Assembly: GCA_945870015.1 (NCBI GenBank) | Contig: CAMBQS010000050.1 | Coordinates: 1-14,395, forward strand | Direction of reading: 5' to 3' | DNA from: Desulfocicer vacuolatum DSM 3385 | GTDB taxonomy: Bacteria; Desulfobacterota; Desulfobacteria; Desulfobacterales; SURF-7 | DNA length: 14,395 nucleotides | Shown here: positions 1 to 7,350 of the stretch, piece by piece | Position numbering within the stretch: the first letter of the stretch is position 1 | How the letters are laid out: each line of letters begins with the position of its first letter | The notes under the pieces: model-generated | Seen by the model: only the letters and a program-made list of their open reading frames with translations | What the model was told of the DNA's origin: nothing | Database searches by the model: none | Program-made: the position numbers and the translations under genes

Positions 1-37
1 AAGGGCTGCCAAGAGAAGGTAGTTACACCCCCCTGCC

Positions 38-260
38 CCCCTCAAGGGCATTGGCGCTAAAGTAAATTGATTATTAGTCATTAACAATTGATTATTGATT
101 ATTGTTTTACCATTTGTAAGTGGGTGGTATCTTGTTGTGATATTAGTGCTTTGATCAAAATAATATTTCGCGGCTGGAAGACCTCTCCCACATGAAACTC
201 GAAAAATAATCAATAATCAATGGTTAATTGTTAAGTTAGCGCTTATGCCCCTCAAGGGGA
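38..260. repeat. MITE-like element with long imperfect terminal inverted repeats
   Basis: The outer arms are C-rich palindromes around CCCCTCAAGGG (38-48 and 248-259), each followed inward by GCGCTAA (54-60, and its complement at 236-242). The inner arms match perfectly over 17 bp: 87-103 is the reverse complement of 205-221 (ATTGATTATTGATTATT). About 100 bp of unrelated sequence lies between the arms. No open frame of note is inside. The structure resembles a non-autonomous miniature transposable element or a large dispersed palindrome. No transposase is visible nearby and no clear target-site duplication could be assigned. Confidence 0.6.
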
Positions 261-271
261 ATTGTTTGATG

Positions 272-297
272 AGATCCCCTTTCACAGGGGATCTTTT
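272..297 (+). terminator. Rho-independent terminator hairpin
   Basis: A perfect 9-bp stem (AGATCCCCT 272-280, AGGGGATCT 286-294) with a 5-nt loop is followed on the plus strand by TTTT. The T-run places it as terminator of a rightward gene beyond the left edge. On the minus strand it lies about 30 nt past the stop of the M16 peptidase gene, where it lacks a T-run but could still act as a 3'-end hairpin. Confidence 0.55.
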
Positions 298-324
298 ACT
301 GTAATGAGGGGACTCTTCTTTTTG

Positions 325-3306
325 TTATATTTTATGCAATGAAAGCGCTTTCTCTCCCAGTTTCTGATTGGATGCCAGGATTTTATCTTCGCCGGATATG
401 ACTGCAATGGCCTGCTGATCTTCGCTGTAATGAAAATACTTTTCAGATACATTCATGACCTTCTTGCGATCCACCTGAACCAGATTTTTCTTGAATCTGA
501 TCCGGGTATCATCGGAGAGGGAAATGATTTTCCGAAAAAACGCCTTGCGTCCGGCAACACCAGGGGTATCGGGTTTGTCGATTTCCGAACACACCTGGAA
601 AATCGCCTCCTTGATGTCCTCTTCATCATACTTGCCGGACCGGATAAATTCCGGTGCCCCTTTGAAAACATTCAAGGTTGAAAGGATATGGGGGTCACGA
701 TAGGAGGCATAACCGAACAGGCCGTCTTCGGAGTTGTAAACAGCAAACCCTCCGTAAGCGCCTCCCTTTTCACGGATCTCCCGGTGGAGATACAGGGAGC
801 GTATCAGTTTGGATATGACAGAAAGCGCCGGTGCATCCGGATGGTTCATTCTAACGGCCCTGAACATCCCTGCGACAAAAGATACGGCAGAGGAGGTACT
901 CCATCCCTCCCTGGGAAGCTCCGGATCGATAAGAATTGATGGCATCCTGAAAAAATCGGATGTCCCATCCGGAATCCCTTCATAAACAGACCGGACAAGG
1001 TCAACACCGGATGACAGCATGCTCTCTTCTCCGACCAGCGCGGTTCTTAGATTTGCAGATTGGAACAATGCCTTTCCGATCCGGGAGAGATCCTGGGCCA
1101 GCTTCTGAAGTTCTGCATCGGTCTGCTTTGTTCCCGTAAATTTCTGTGTGATGTTCTGAATTGTCTTTAACTGATGCACGCCGCTCCACAATTCACCCAG
1201 AGCGGCTGACGGTGTGAAGTTTCTGGATGCCAGGGACATAGCCAGTCTGTGGCCATTGTTGACAATCATGGATTCCATGCCGACCTGGTATTCCAGCAGT
1301 AAATTTTTCAACCGGTTCAGGTCGGAAAAATCCACCCTGCCGAATAGCTCCGCAATGATATCAAACATCTTCTCCAGGTTACGTGCCAAACACTTTCCGC
1401 CAAAGGACACAAACGGAAGGCCCTCATTGTCCGCGCGGAAGCTTGTACGTGCCTGCGGTGACAGGCCAACGCCACCGGTATACAGATCGATCAACTGCGC
1501 CATCTCCGTATAATCATGATCTTTTGTTCCAACCCGGGTAAAAGAGGAGCAGAAAAACGGCAGCAGAGGAATCAAATCCTTTTCCACTCCTCCGGCTCCG
1601 GCTGCTGCAGAAAAATAAAAAATCCCGGATGTGGGCTGCTCATAACATTCCGATACAGCTTCCGGATAGGCATCCGACGCTTTTACAATGGAGACATCCG
1701 GGGGGATATCCTTCCGTGACAGGGTTGGAAGACAGGACAGGTCTTCTTCCGTATCCTGTAACCGTACCAGCTTTTCCGTATACTGTCTGATGGTTTCCAG
1801 ATCTTTTGGATTGAGTTTTTCCTGCACCGCATCCAGTTCTTTCCCCACTCGTATCTTCTCTTCTTCAGCCAGCTTGCCATCCGGCGTAAGCAAGAGACGG
1901 ACACGATGATTGTTATCCAGAAAATACTGCCGGATCTTGTTTTCAAAAAAAGGTTCCTGTGCAATCTTTTCCCATATCTGATTCAAATCCGTATCCAGCA
2001 GCAGTATCTTTTCCGGATCGCCGCCGTGAAACCAGTTACTGGATAAGGTGAGCAATAGCTTGATGCCATATGGATGAGGAGAGTTTGTCACTTCCTTGCG
2101 ATGGAATTCGATCTGATGGATTGCAGATTCAACCAACTGCCGGGGCACTCCGGCGGTTGCCAGACCGTTCAGCACCTTGAGGATCAGTTCTTCAATCCGG
2201 TCTGCGCTTTCCTCGGTCACACCTTTGAGTCCGCAGGAAAAAAGCGTATCCCGGTTGTCCGCATCAAACCCTGTACCATCGCTTAAAGCGGTTCCAATCC
2301 CGGATTCAATCAAGGCCTTCCGCAAAGGGGATGCGGAATTTCCGAGCAAAATCTGCTCCAGAAGCACAAGTGTCAGAACTTCAAAAGAATCCTTGATATC
2401 GGCTGTCAGCCAGGCCAGGGCAACCTGGCACTTTCTGGAATGATCTTCCGCCGGGTCCAGCGGGTATGAATAGGATACCTGAACAGGTTGCTTCCATCTT
2501 GATTGAGATGGAACAATGGTTTGAGGATCGATTGAATCAGAATGGCTGAGAATTTTTTCTTCGATGAACCGGAGATGATCCGGTAACGGCAGGCTCCCGT
2601 ATGTATAAAAAAAGGAATTGCTCGGATGATAATATCTTTTATGAAACGCTTTCAACTGTTCATGGGTGAGTTCCGGAATCACGGAAGGATCTCCGCCGGA
2701 GTTAAACCGGTAGGTTGTTTCCGGGTACAGGGCATTTAAAAGAGATCGAACCATGACCTGATCCTGAGACGACATGGCCCCCTTCATTTCATTATAAACC
2801 ACACCTTTGTAAACCAGCCTGGATTGCTCATCCAGTTCCATGCGATGCCCTTCCTGCATGAAACTGAGAACCTCGATATTCGGAAAAAAAGCAGCATCCA
2901 AGTATACATCCATCAGGTTATAATAATCTTTTTGATTCTGGGTCGTAAACGGATACATGGTCCAGTCCGATGCTGTAAATGCATTCATGAATGTATTCAG
3001 GCTTCTTTTGATCATGGAGAAAAAAGGATCGCGTACCGGAAATTTTCTGGAACCGCACAACACCGTATGTTCCAAAATATGTGCAACACCTGTTGAATCT
3101 TTTGGAACGGTCTTGAAGGCGACTGCGAATGTGTTTTCCTTGTCATCATTAGCAATATGGATGTGCTGCGCTCCGGTTGCCTTATGCAGCAACCGATAGT
3201 AAAAAGCTTGGATCTCATCCAGTCTGGCGGTTCGCGTAACAACATAGCCGCCAATTACATCTCCTTCATGAAATGCAATATTTCCGATTGTAGAATGATT
3301 TTTCAT
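325..3306 (-). CDS. Peptidase M16C, presequence protease (PreP)-like zinc metallopeptidase
   Basis: This is a 993-residue single-chain M16C peptidase, close to the usual length of PreP proteins. The inverted zinc motif HILEH sits at residues 76-80 (zinc ligands His76 and His80, general base Glu79). The third ligand is probably Glu173 in YNEMKG. The C-terminal half carries the family's GGAYGG (848-853) and SYRDP (868-872) segments, which supply substrate-binding Arg/Tyr residues in the family. No signal peptide or membrane segment is seen, so a cytoplasmic role degrading short peptides is likely, inside the clamshell chamber typical of the family. The ATG overlaps the stop of an upstream minus-strand frame (ATGA), and an AAGGAG lies about 14 nt upstream, inside that frame. 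Function is confident at family level; the natural substrate is unknown. Confidence 0.93.
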   Translation of the reverse strand: MKNHSTIGNIAFHEGDVIGGYVVTRTARLDEIQAFYYRLLHKATGAQHIHIANDDKENTFAVAFKTVPKDSTGVAHILEHTVLCGSRKFPVRDPFFSMIKRSLNTFMNAFTASDWTMYPFTTQNQKDYYNLMDVYLDAAFFPNIEVLSFMQEGHRMELDEQSRLVYKGVVYNEMKGAMSSQDQVMVRSLLNALYPETTYRFNSGGDPSVIPELTHEQLKAFHKRYYHPSNSFFYTYGSLPLPDHLRFIEEKILSHSDSIDPQTIVPSQSRWKQPVQVSYSYPLDPAEDHSRKCQVALAWLTADIKDSFEVLTLVLLEQILLGNSASPLRKALIESGIGTALSDGTGFDADNRDTLFSCGLKGVTEESADRIEELILKVLNGLATAGVPRQLVESAIHQIEFHRKEVTNSPHPYGIKLLLTLSSNWFHGGDPEKILLLDTDLNQIWEKIAQEPFFENKIRQYFLDNNHRVRLLLTPDGKLAEEEKIRVGKELDAVQEKLNPKDLETIRQYTEKLVRLQDTEEDLSCLPTLSRKDIPPDVSIVKASDAYPEAVSECYEQPTSGIFYFSAAAGAGGVEKDLIPLLPFFCSSFTRVGTKDHDYTEMAQLIDLYTGGVGLSPQARTSFRADNEGLPFVSFGGKCLARNLEKMFDIIAELFGRVDFSDLNRLKNLLLEYQVGMESMIVNNGHRLAMSLASRNFTPSAALGELWSGVHQLKTIQNITQKFTGTKQTDAELQKLAQDLSRIGKALFQSANLRTALVGEESMLSSGVDLVRSVYEGIPDGTSDFFRMPSILIDPELPREGWSTSSAVSFVAGMFRAVRMNHPDAPALSVISKLIRSLYLHREIREKGGAYGGFAVYNSEDGLFGYASYRDPHILSTLNVFKGAPEFIRSGKYDEEDIKEAIFQVCSEIDKPDTPGVAGRKAFFRKIISLSDDTRIRFKKNLVQVDRKKVMNVSEKYFHYSEDQQAIAVISGEDKILASNQKLGEKALSLHKI

Positions 3307-3464
3307 ATTGGATTGAGGTACTCCTTATATTTATTGAATAATTCATTGGGAACATCTAACTCTGACCATAAATTTTTTATTATTCCGGCTTGTACGGTTT
3401 TTCGAGCCTCCTTTTTGATCACGGACGAGGGGTATGCATCACAAGGGGGAATGGCAAAAATGGT
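3303..3464 (-). pseudogene. 3' remnant of an unidentified gene upstream of the M16 peptidase
   Basis: A 53-codon open frame runs on the minus strand from just after an in-frame TGA (3465-3467) to a TGA at 3303-3305, which overlaps the peptidase ATG as ATGA. The translation has a plausible protein composition (it includes KKEARKTVQAGIIKNLWSEL and ends in KEYLNPI) but no ATG; the only usual start is an internal GTG. It probably is the C-terminal end of a gene once co-translated with the peptidase, whose 5' part was lost next to the repeat-rich spacer. The family is not recognised. It could also be a chance frame. Confidence 0.4.
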
Positions 3465-3569
3465 TCAAGCAAGCGTTCAATCCCTACTGAATCCGGGGGT
3501 AAAAGTCAAGTTCCGAATCCGGGGATGGAGGGAACACTCATTAATACCGCTTCATGAATAATTTTAAGA

Positions 3570-3735
3570 CTTCGTCGTTCAAACTCATGAATAAGGGCTC
3601 GTAAGCAAAAAACAGGAGTGTAGAATTTAAGGAACGCCCGCAAATCCGCTAAAGATATCAGAATTAAATTGCAGCCGGGAAATGAAGCTGTTTTTTGCCG
3701 ACGAACCCTAATTCATTCAGACAGTGAACGACTTC
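3570..3735. repeat. Inverted-repeat element, MITE-like or large palindrome
   Basis: The left arm (about 3570-3615) and right arm (about 3688-3735) are imperfect reverse complements over roughly 47 bases. The core GCAAAAAACAG (3605-3615) matches 3688-3698 exactly. Further matches are GTCGTTCA (3574-3581) with TGAACGAC (3724-3731), and GAATAAGGGCTCGT (3590-3603) with its near complement at about 3699-3713. About 72 bases separate the arms. The sequence differs from the 38-260 element, so it is a second, unrelated family. No coding content was found. Confidence 0.55.
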
Positions 3736-3897
3736 GCTATAAAATCATTCATTGCGCTCTTGCCGCATAAAAAATTGGATTTTGGTGGTTATCCGAAATA
3801 CTTTGTACAATTTGTCAACAACCTATAGTTCCGTTACTTCTCGGCCCACTGAAGCAGGGAGAATCCAACTGAATTTTGTGATAATAGAATAATTCCA

Positions 3898-3927
3898 TTG
3901 ACAAACCAGATCCACATTCTTTATAAT
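3898..3927 (+). promoter_or_regulatory. Near-consensus sigma-70 promoter
   Basis: A perfect TTGACA (3898-3903) and a perfect TATAAT (3922-3927) are separated by 18 bases. Transcription would start near 3934 and run into the hydrogenase operon, giving an untranslated leader of about 265 nt. No closer promoter of similar quality was seen before 4201. Confidence 0.55.
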
Positions 3928-3995
3928 CACAAAGTATGAAAGACGTGTCCGCTGTTCAATACAATAAATCCAATTAACATTATATATGGTACAAT

Positions 3996-4022
3996 GATAG
4001 GTTATATTTCGTTTAGCCCATC
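3996..4022. repeat. Degenerate copy of a GATGGGTTA-type dispersed palindrome
   Basis: GATAGGTTA (3996-4004) and TAGCCCATC (4014-4022) form a 9-pair stem with one mismatch and one G-U pair. The following CCTGCA resembles the flank of a widespread bacterial palindrome (GATGGGTTA ... TAACCCATCCTACA) recalled from many genomes. It lies in the presumed leader of the hydrogenase operon. Confidence 0.3.
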
Positions 4023-4200
4023 CTGCATGTATAGTTGAAAATCCAAAATCTGATGACGGGAAACGCAACCCGGCAATAATAACCCAATCCACCTTTTATT
4101 GCACCATCATAAATGCAATATGGAGTAAGGCTTTATTTTTCCCAATTTAATCTGAGCTGGTCAAATTGCCATTCTTGTAGCATGGAAGGAGTGTTTTGTC

Positions 4201-4731
4201 GTGACAGATCTACATGAAGCCAGGGTCTCACTACAGGAGGCCATGAATTTTCTCGGAGCCCTTGCCAGCGGCATTGAACAGGCCATCGGTGAGTCTGCGA
4301 ACAGCATTTCTTATCTGGCCGGAAAACGGCTGGGGATGGAATTTTCCAGGGGCGCACTGGCAACCGGCGACATTGAGCAAGCCCTCGAAACGATCCGGGC
4401 TGTTCTGCAGAAAAACAACTGTCTCTGGAGTTTCGAACCATTCAAACCCCATGATCGTCCTGAATTGATACAGTCCGATGGAAACACGGATGAGATCCTT
4501 CTCGCATTCAGGGATTGCATGATACGGCAGTCACTCTTCAAATTCGGCCATCATCAGAAAGGATCGCTCTGCAACATGATGAACGGATTCTTTGCCGGGG
4601 CCCTTATCAACATCATGGGGTATGAGTCCACACTTGAAATCCTTCATGTGGGAGAAAACAGTTGTTACAAGAAACTGGTCGTAACCCGGAATTCCTGTGA
4701 TGATGTTTCACATCCAGAAAGGGGGAAATGA
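4201..4731 (+). CDS. V4R-like small-molecule-binding or sensor protein (first paralog)
   Basis: This 176-residue soluble protein starts with GTG, chosen because AAGGAG (4186-4191) lies 9 nt upstream. It opens the hydrogenase operon; its stop is 3 nt before the small-subunit ATG. The C-terminal half resembles the V4R (4-vinyl reductase) fold: GSLCNMMNGFFAG at 121-133, then Glu146, His149 and Cys155. As recalled, V4R domains of aromatic sensors such as MopR/DmpR bind zinc with Cys and Glu residues in a similar arrangement. Cys106, Cys124, Glu146 and Cys155 recur with nearly the same spacing in the protein at 7347-7805. No DNA-binding domain or membrane segment is present. A role in sensing or in hydrogenase assembly is inferred. 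The V4R assignment is tentative. Confidence 0.7.
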   Translation: MTDLHEARVSLQEAMNFLGALASGIEQAIGESANSISYLAGKRLGMEFSRGALATGDIEQALETIRAVLQKNNCLWSFEPFKPHDRPELIQSDGNTDEILLAFRDCMIRQSLFKFGHHQKGSLCNMMNGFFAGALINIMGYESTLEILHVGENSCYKKLVVTRNSCDDVSHPERGK

Positions 4732-4734
4732 CCT

Positions 4735-5685
4735 ATGAGCAGCGTAGTCCAGAACGATCCGGTCACTGTCAATATCGAATGGCTCAGCGATTGCGGTGGA
4801 TGTCATGTGGCCATCGTCGACCTTCATGAAAAGATTCTCAATGTTCTGCAATCGGTACAGATCCAGAGATGTCCAGTGCTGACCGACATCAAAGGCTACC
4901 CGAAGGCTCGACTCGGTCTTGTCTCCGGTGCGATCCGGACAGAACACGACCGCCATGCAGCCGAAGAAATGAGAAAAAGCTGTGATCTTCTTGTCGCCTG
5001 GGGAACGTGTGCGGTCTACGGCGGGATTGTCGGCGCCGGAATCGTCCACACTCGCAAGGAGATCTTTGAAACCGTTTACTCGAACAGTAAAACCACAGCA
5101 TCCCATCTTTTCCCATCCAGCGAGGTTTCACTATTTGAGAAACATGTTTTGCCGATAGATCAGGTGATCGACGTTGATCTATACCTTCCAGGATGTCCTC
5201 CCCATCCGGCGTTTGTGTTCGATGCCCTTATCGCTATTGTGGAAGGAAGAACCCCAAAGGCAAACAGAAGATCCGTGTGCGGTCGATGCACCCGAACCAT
5301 GGAAAAAACCGATGTGGACACCATTAAAAGCAATTCCTGTGGGATACCGGAGCCTGACCTGTGCTTCTTAAGTCAGGGTTACATCTGCATGGGGTCCACA
5401 ACGCTTGATCGCTGCCTGGCTCCCTGTCCGACGAACGGGGTTGTTTGTACGGGATGCGCCGGTGCAACCATGCAGATTCTGACAGAGCCCAACCGGGATA
5501 TCCGCACGGAGATTGCCGACCGGATGTCGCGGCTTACCAATATCCAGCGAAAATCCATTATTACGGAAATCGAACGAACAGCAAAATCTCACTATTCCTA
5601 CACCATGGCAACGTCAATGATCGGAGAAAAACCGACATTCCTGATCAGGAAATGGCTTGCCGATGCGGAGGCAAGTTATGAATAA
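4735..5685 (+). CDS. [NiFe]-hydrogenase small subunit, group 3 (MvhG/FrhG-like)
   Basis: This 316-residue subunit relays electrons from the NiFe site through iron-sulfur clusters. The proximal [4Fe-4S] ligands are Cys20 and Cys23 (SDCGGC), Cys92 (WGTC) and Cys154 (LPGCPPHP). Nine more cysteines in the C-terminal part (182, 185, 202, 210, 218, 227, 231, 238, 241) suit two further clusters. That makes it longer than the one-cluster HoxY type and closer to MvhG/FrhG. No twin-arginine signal is present, so the enzyme is cytoplasmic. A GGGGG run (4721-4725) upstream serves as ribosome binding site. The stop overlaps the large-subunit start by 8 nt, indicating coupled translation. The family call is firm; the exact subgroup needs a phylogeny. 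Confidence 0.93.
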   Translation: MSSVVQNDPVTVNIEWLSDCGGCHVAIVDLHEKILNVLQSVQIQRCPVLTDIKGYPKARLGLVSGAIRTEHDRHAAEEMRKSCDLLVAWGTCAVYGGIVGAGIVHTRKEIFETVYSNSKTTASHLFPSSEVSLFEKHVLPIDQVIDVDLYLPGCPPHPAFVFDALIAIVEGRTPKANRRSVCGRCTRTMEKTDVDTIKSNSCGIPEPDLCFLSQGYICMGSTTLDRCLAPCPTNGVVCTGCAGATMQILTEPNRDIRTEIADRMSRLTNIQRKSIITEIERTAKSHYSYTMATSMIGEKPTFLIRKWLADAEASYE

Positions 5686-7099
5686 AACGATCACCATCGA
5701 TCCTGTTACACGTATTGAAGGACATGCCCGGGTTTTTTTGAACCTGGACGAAAACGGGTCACTTTCTTCGGCCGGACTTGTGGTTAACGAACTTCGAGGA
5801 TTCGAACGGATTCTGGTGGGAATGGAAGCTGACCGGATGCCGCTTATCACTGCACGCATCTGCGGGGTCTGTCCTGCTGCGCATCATCTTGCTGCCTCCC
5901 ATGCACTGGACCGTGCCGCCGGAGTCACAGCTCCGCCTGCTGCCAAACTTCTTCGAGAGCTGCTCTATATGGGACATATCATCCATTCCCATGCCCTTTC
6001 CCTGTTTGTTCTGCAAGGACCAGATCTTGCCTTGGGGCTTGATGCCGATCCTGCCCTCCGAAACGTTGTCGGTATAGTCCAGGCGAATCCGGAACTTGCA
6101 AAAAAAGCTCTTCGGTGCAGGACACTGGGTCAGAAAATCAGCGAGCTGATCGGTGGACGGGGGATACATCCTGTTACCTCGGTGGCTGGAGGAATCACCT
6201 TTGTTCTTGATAGCGAAAAGAAGAAGATGCTCGAAGCATGGATCAGCGAAGTCAGTGAATTGATCCCGGAACTTGCCGGTGCTGCCAAAGGTTTGCTGCT
6301 AAAACAGATCGAACTGCATCCCTCTTTCATGAGCGGATGGGTCATTCCGGCATGGAATCTTGGAACCGTAAGGAACGGCAAGGCCTCGATGCTCGAGGGG
6401 AATCTGCGTGCCGTGGATGAAACAGGAGCGATCCGTATGGAATTTCCCATAGAAGAGTATGACCGCCATCTTGTCGAGTCGATGGTCGATTGGTCTTACA
6501 TGAAGGAAGTCCGCGTTGATCTTGATGGAGAACATCATGAATACCGGGTAGGCCCCCTTGCTCGTGCCAATATCGCTGACGGTTATGGAACGCCCGGCGC
6601 CGATGCCGAACTGGTATCGCTCAGAAAACTCGGAGGGCATCCTTGCCACATCATTGTTTTTCAGATCTATGCACGGGTGATTGAATTGATCTATGCCGCG
6701 GAGCGGGCAAAGGAAATCATCATGGATCAGGCAATACACGGCCAAACCAGGGTTCCTGTTCGATTTCGTGGAGGACGAGGGGTCGGTCATGTGGAAGCGC
6801 CCAGAGGAACCCTTATCCATGACTATGAAATCGACGAGAACGGAATTGTCCGTTCTGCTAATCTCATTGTGGCCACCCAGCAGAATTATGTGTCCATAAA
6901 CCGGACAATAGAAAAGGCCGCAGCTTCCCATGTGGTGGGAAAACCGGATGACACTGCTCTCCTCAACGCTGTTGAATTTGGAATCCGCTGCTATGATCCG
7001 TGTCTGTCCTGCGCCACCCATGCCCTTGGCGCTATGCCTATGGAAATCATTATCGCCCAAAAGGGGTTGAACCTGCGTACAATTCGGAGGAATGGCTGA
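5678..7099 (+). CDS. [NiFe]-hydrogenase large (catalytic) subunit, group 3 type
   Basis: This 473-residue subunit holds the NiFe(CN)2CO site that splits or makes H2. The N-terminal motif RICGVC has Cys62 and Cys65, followed by His69. The C-terminal motif DPCLSCATH has Cys442 and Cys445. All four nickel-binding cysteines are present, so the enzyme should be active. After His448 a 25-residue tail remains, expected to be removed by the endopeptidase encoded at 7766. The ATG at 5678 is chosen because GGAGG (5667-5671) precedes it and the protein then begins MNKTITIDPVTRIEGH, as in relatives; a TTG at 5657 is an unlikely alternative. The stop shares one base with the ferredoxin start (TGATG). It pairs with the small subunit just upstream. 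Confidence 0.95.
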   Translation: MNKTITIDPVTRIEGHARVFLNLDENGSLSSAGLVVNELRGFERILVGMEADRMPLITARICGVCPAAHHLAASHALDRAAGVTAPPAAKLLRELLYMGHIIHSHALSLFVLQGPDLALGLDADPALRNVVGIVQANPELAKKALRCRTLGQKISELIGGRGIHPVTSVAGGITFVLDSEKKKMLEAWISEVSELIPELAGAAKGLLLKQIELHPSFMSGWVIPAWNLGTVRNGKASMLEGNLRAVDETGAIRMEFPIEEYDRHLVESMVDWSYMKEVRVDLDGEHHEYRVGPLARANIADGYGTPGADAELVSLRKLGGHPCHIIVFQIYARVIELIYAAERAKEIIMDQAIHGQTRVPVRFRGGRGVGHVEAPRGTLIHDYEIDENGIVRSANLIVATQQNYVSINRTIEKAAASHVVGKPDDTALLNAVEFGIRCYDPCLSCATHALGAMPMEIIIAQKGLNLRTIRRNG

Positions 7100-7350
7100 T
7101 GGTTGACATTCAGATTCATGAGAAATCATGCCGGGGATGCCGGATGTGCGTAGATATCTGCCCCACAAAAGTATTTGAATATGACAAAGAAAAACATCTG
7201 GCTTTAATCCAGCATGCGGAAGACTGTATCGCCTGCCTGAGTTGCTCCTATATCTGCCCTTCCGGCGCCCTGACCCATGAAAACTACCATGTGGTAAAAA
7301 ATTTCTACCGCGATTCAGGGTTTTGTAACAGAATGGAGAAATTCCTATGA
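7099..7350 (+). CDS. 2[4Fe-4S] ferredoxin
   Basis: This 83-residue protein has two complete CxxCxxCxxxCP motifs at Cys11/14/17/21 and Cys43/46/49/53, giving two [4Fe-4S] clusters. An extra Cys76 lies in the tail. The start ATG at 7099 overlaps the large-subunit stop (TGATG), with GGAGG at 7086-7090. It most likely accepts electrons from, or donates them to, the hydrogenase small subunit, either as a bound subunit or as a mobile carrier. The operon has no MvhD, HdrABC or flavin subunit, so this ferredoxin is the only visible electron partner. The stop overlaps the next start by ATGA. Confidence 0.92.
   Translation: MVDIQIHEKSCRGCRMCVDICPTKVFEYDKEKHLALIQHAEDCIACLSCSYICPSGALTHENYHVVKNFYRDSGFCNRMEKFL

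Larger units (their letters stand above)
3465..4200. other. Repeat-rich intergenic region between divergent genes
   Basis: No convincing gene is found in these 736 bases. The stretch holds two copies of CCCCGGATTC on the minus strand (around 3490-3525), an inverted-repeat element (3570-3735), a sigma-70-like promoter (3898-3927), a degenerate dispersed palindrome (3996-4022), and a weak outer stem GGTTAT/ATAACC (4000-4005 with 4079-4084). An 89-codon minus-strand frame with a GTG start (3823-4092) is not believed to be a gene. Confidence 0.6.

Noticed and set aside
4040..4090. A riboswitch in the hydrogenase leader
   Set aside because: The GGG/CCC hairpin and outer stem do not match any riboswitch consensus that could be recalled; kept only as an unassigned structure.
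3823..4092. An 89-codon minus-strand frame with a GTG start
   Set aside because: It overlaps the sigma-70-like promoter and a dispersed palindrome whose translation (HAGWAKRN) is typical of repeat-derived false proteins.
4151..4171. A possible sigma-54 promoter (TGG ... TTGC)
   Set aside because: The distance between GG and GC is 7 bases rather than the required 10.
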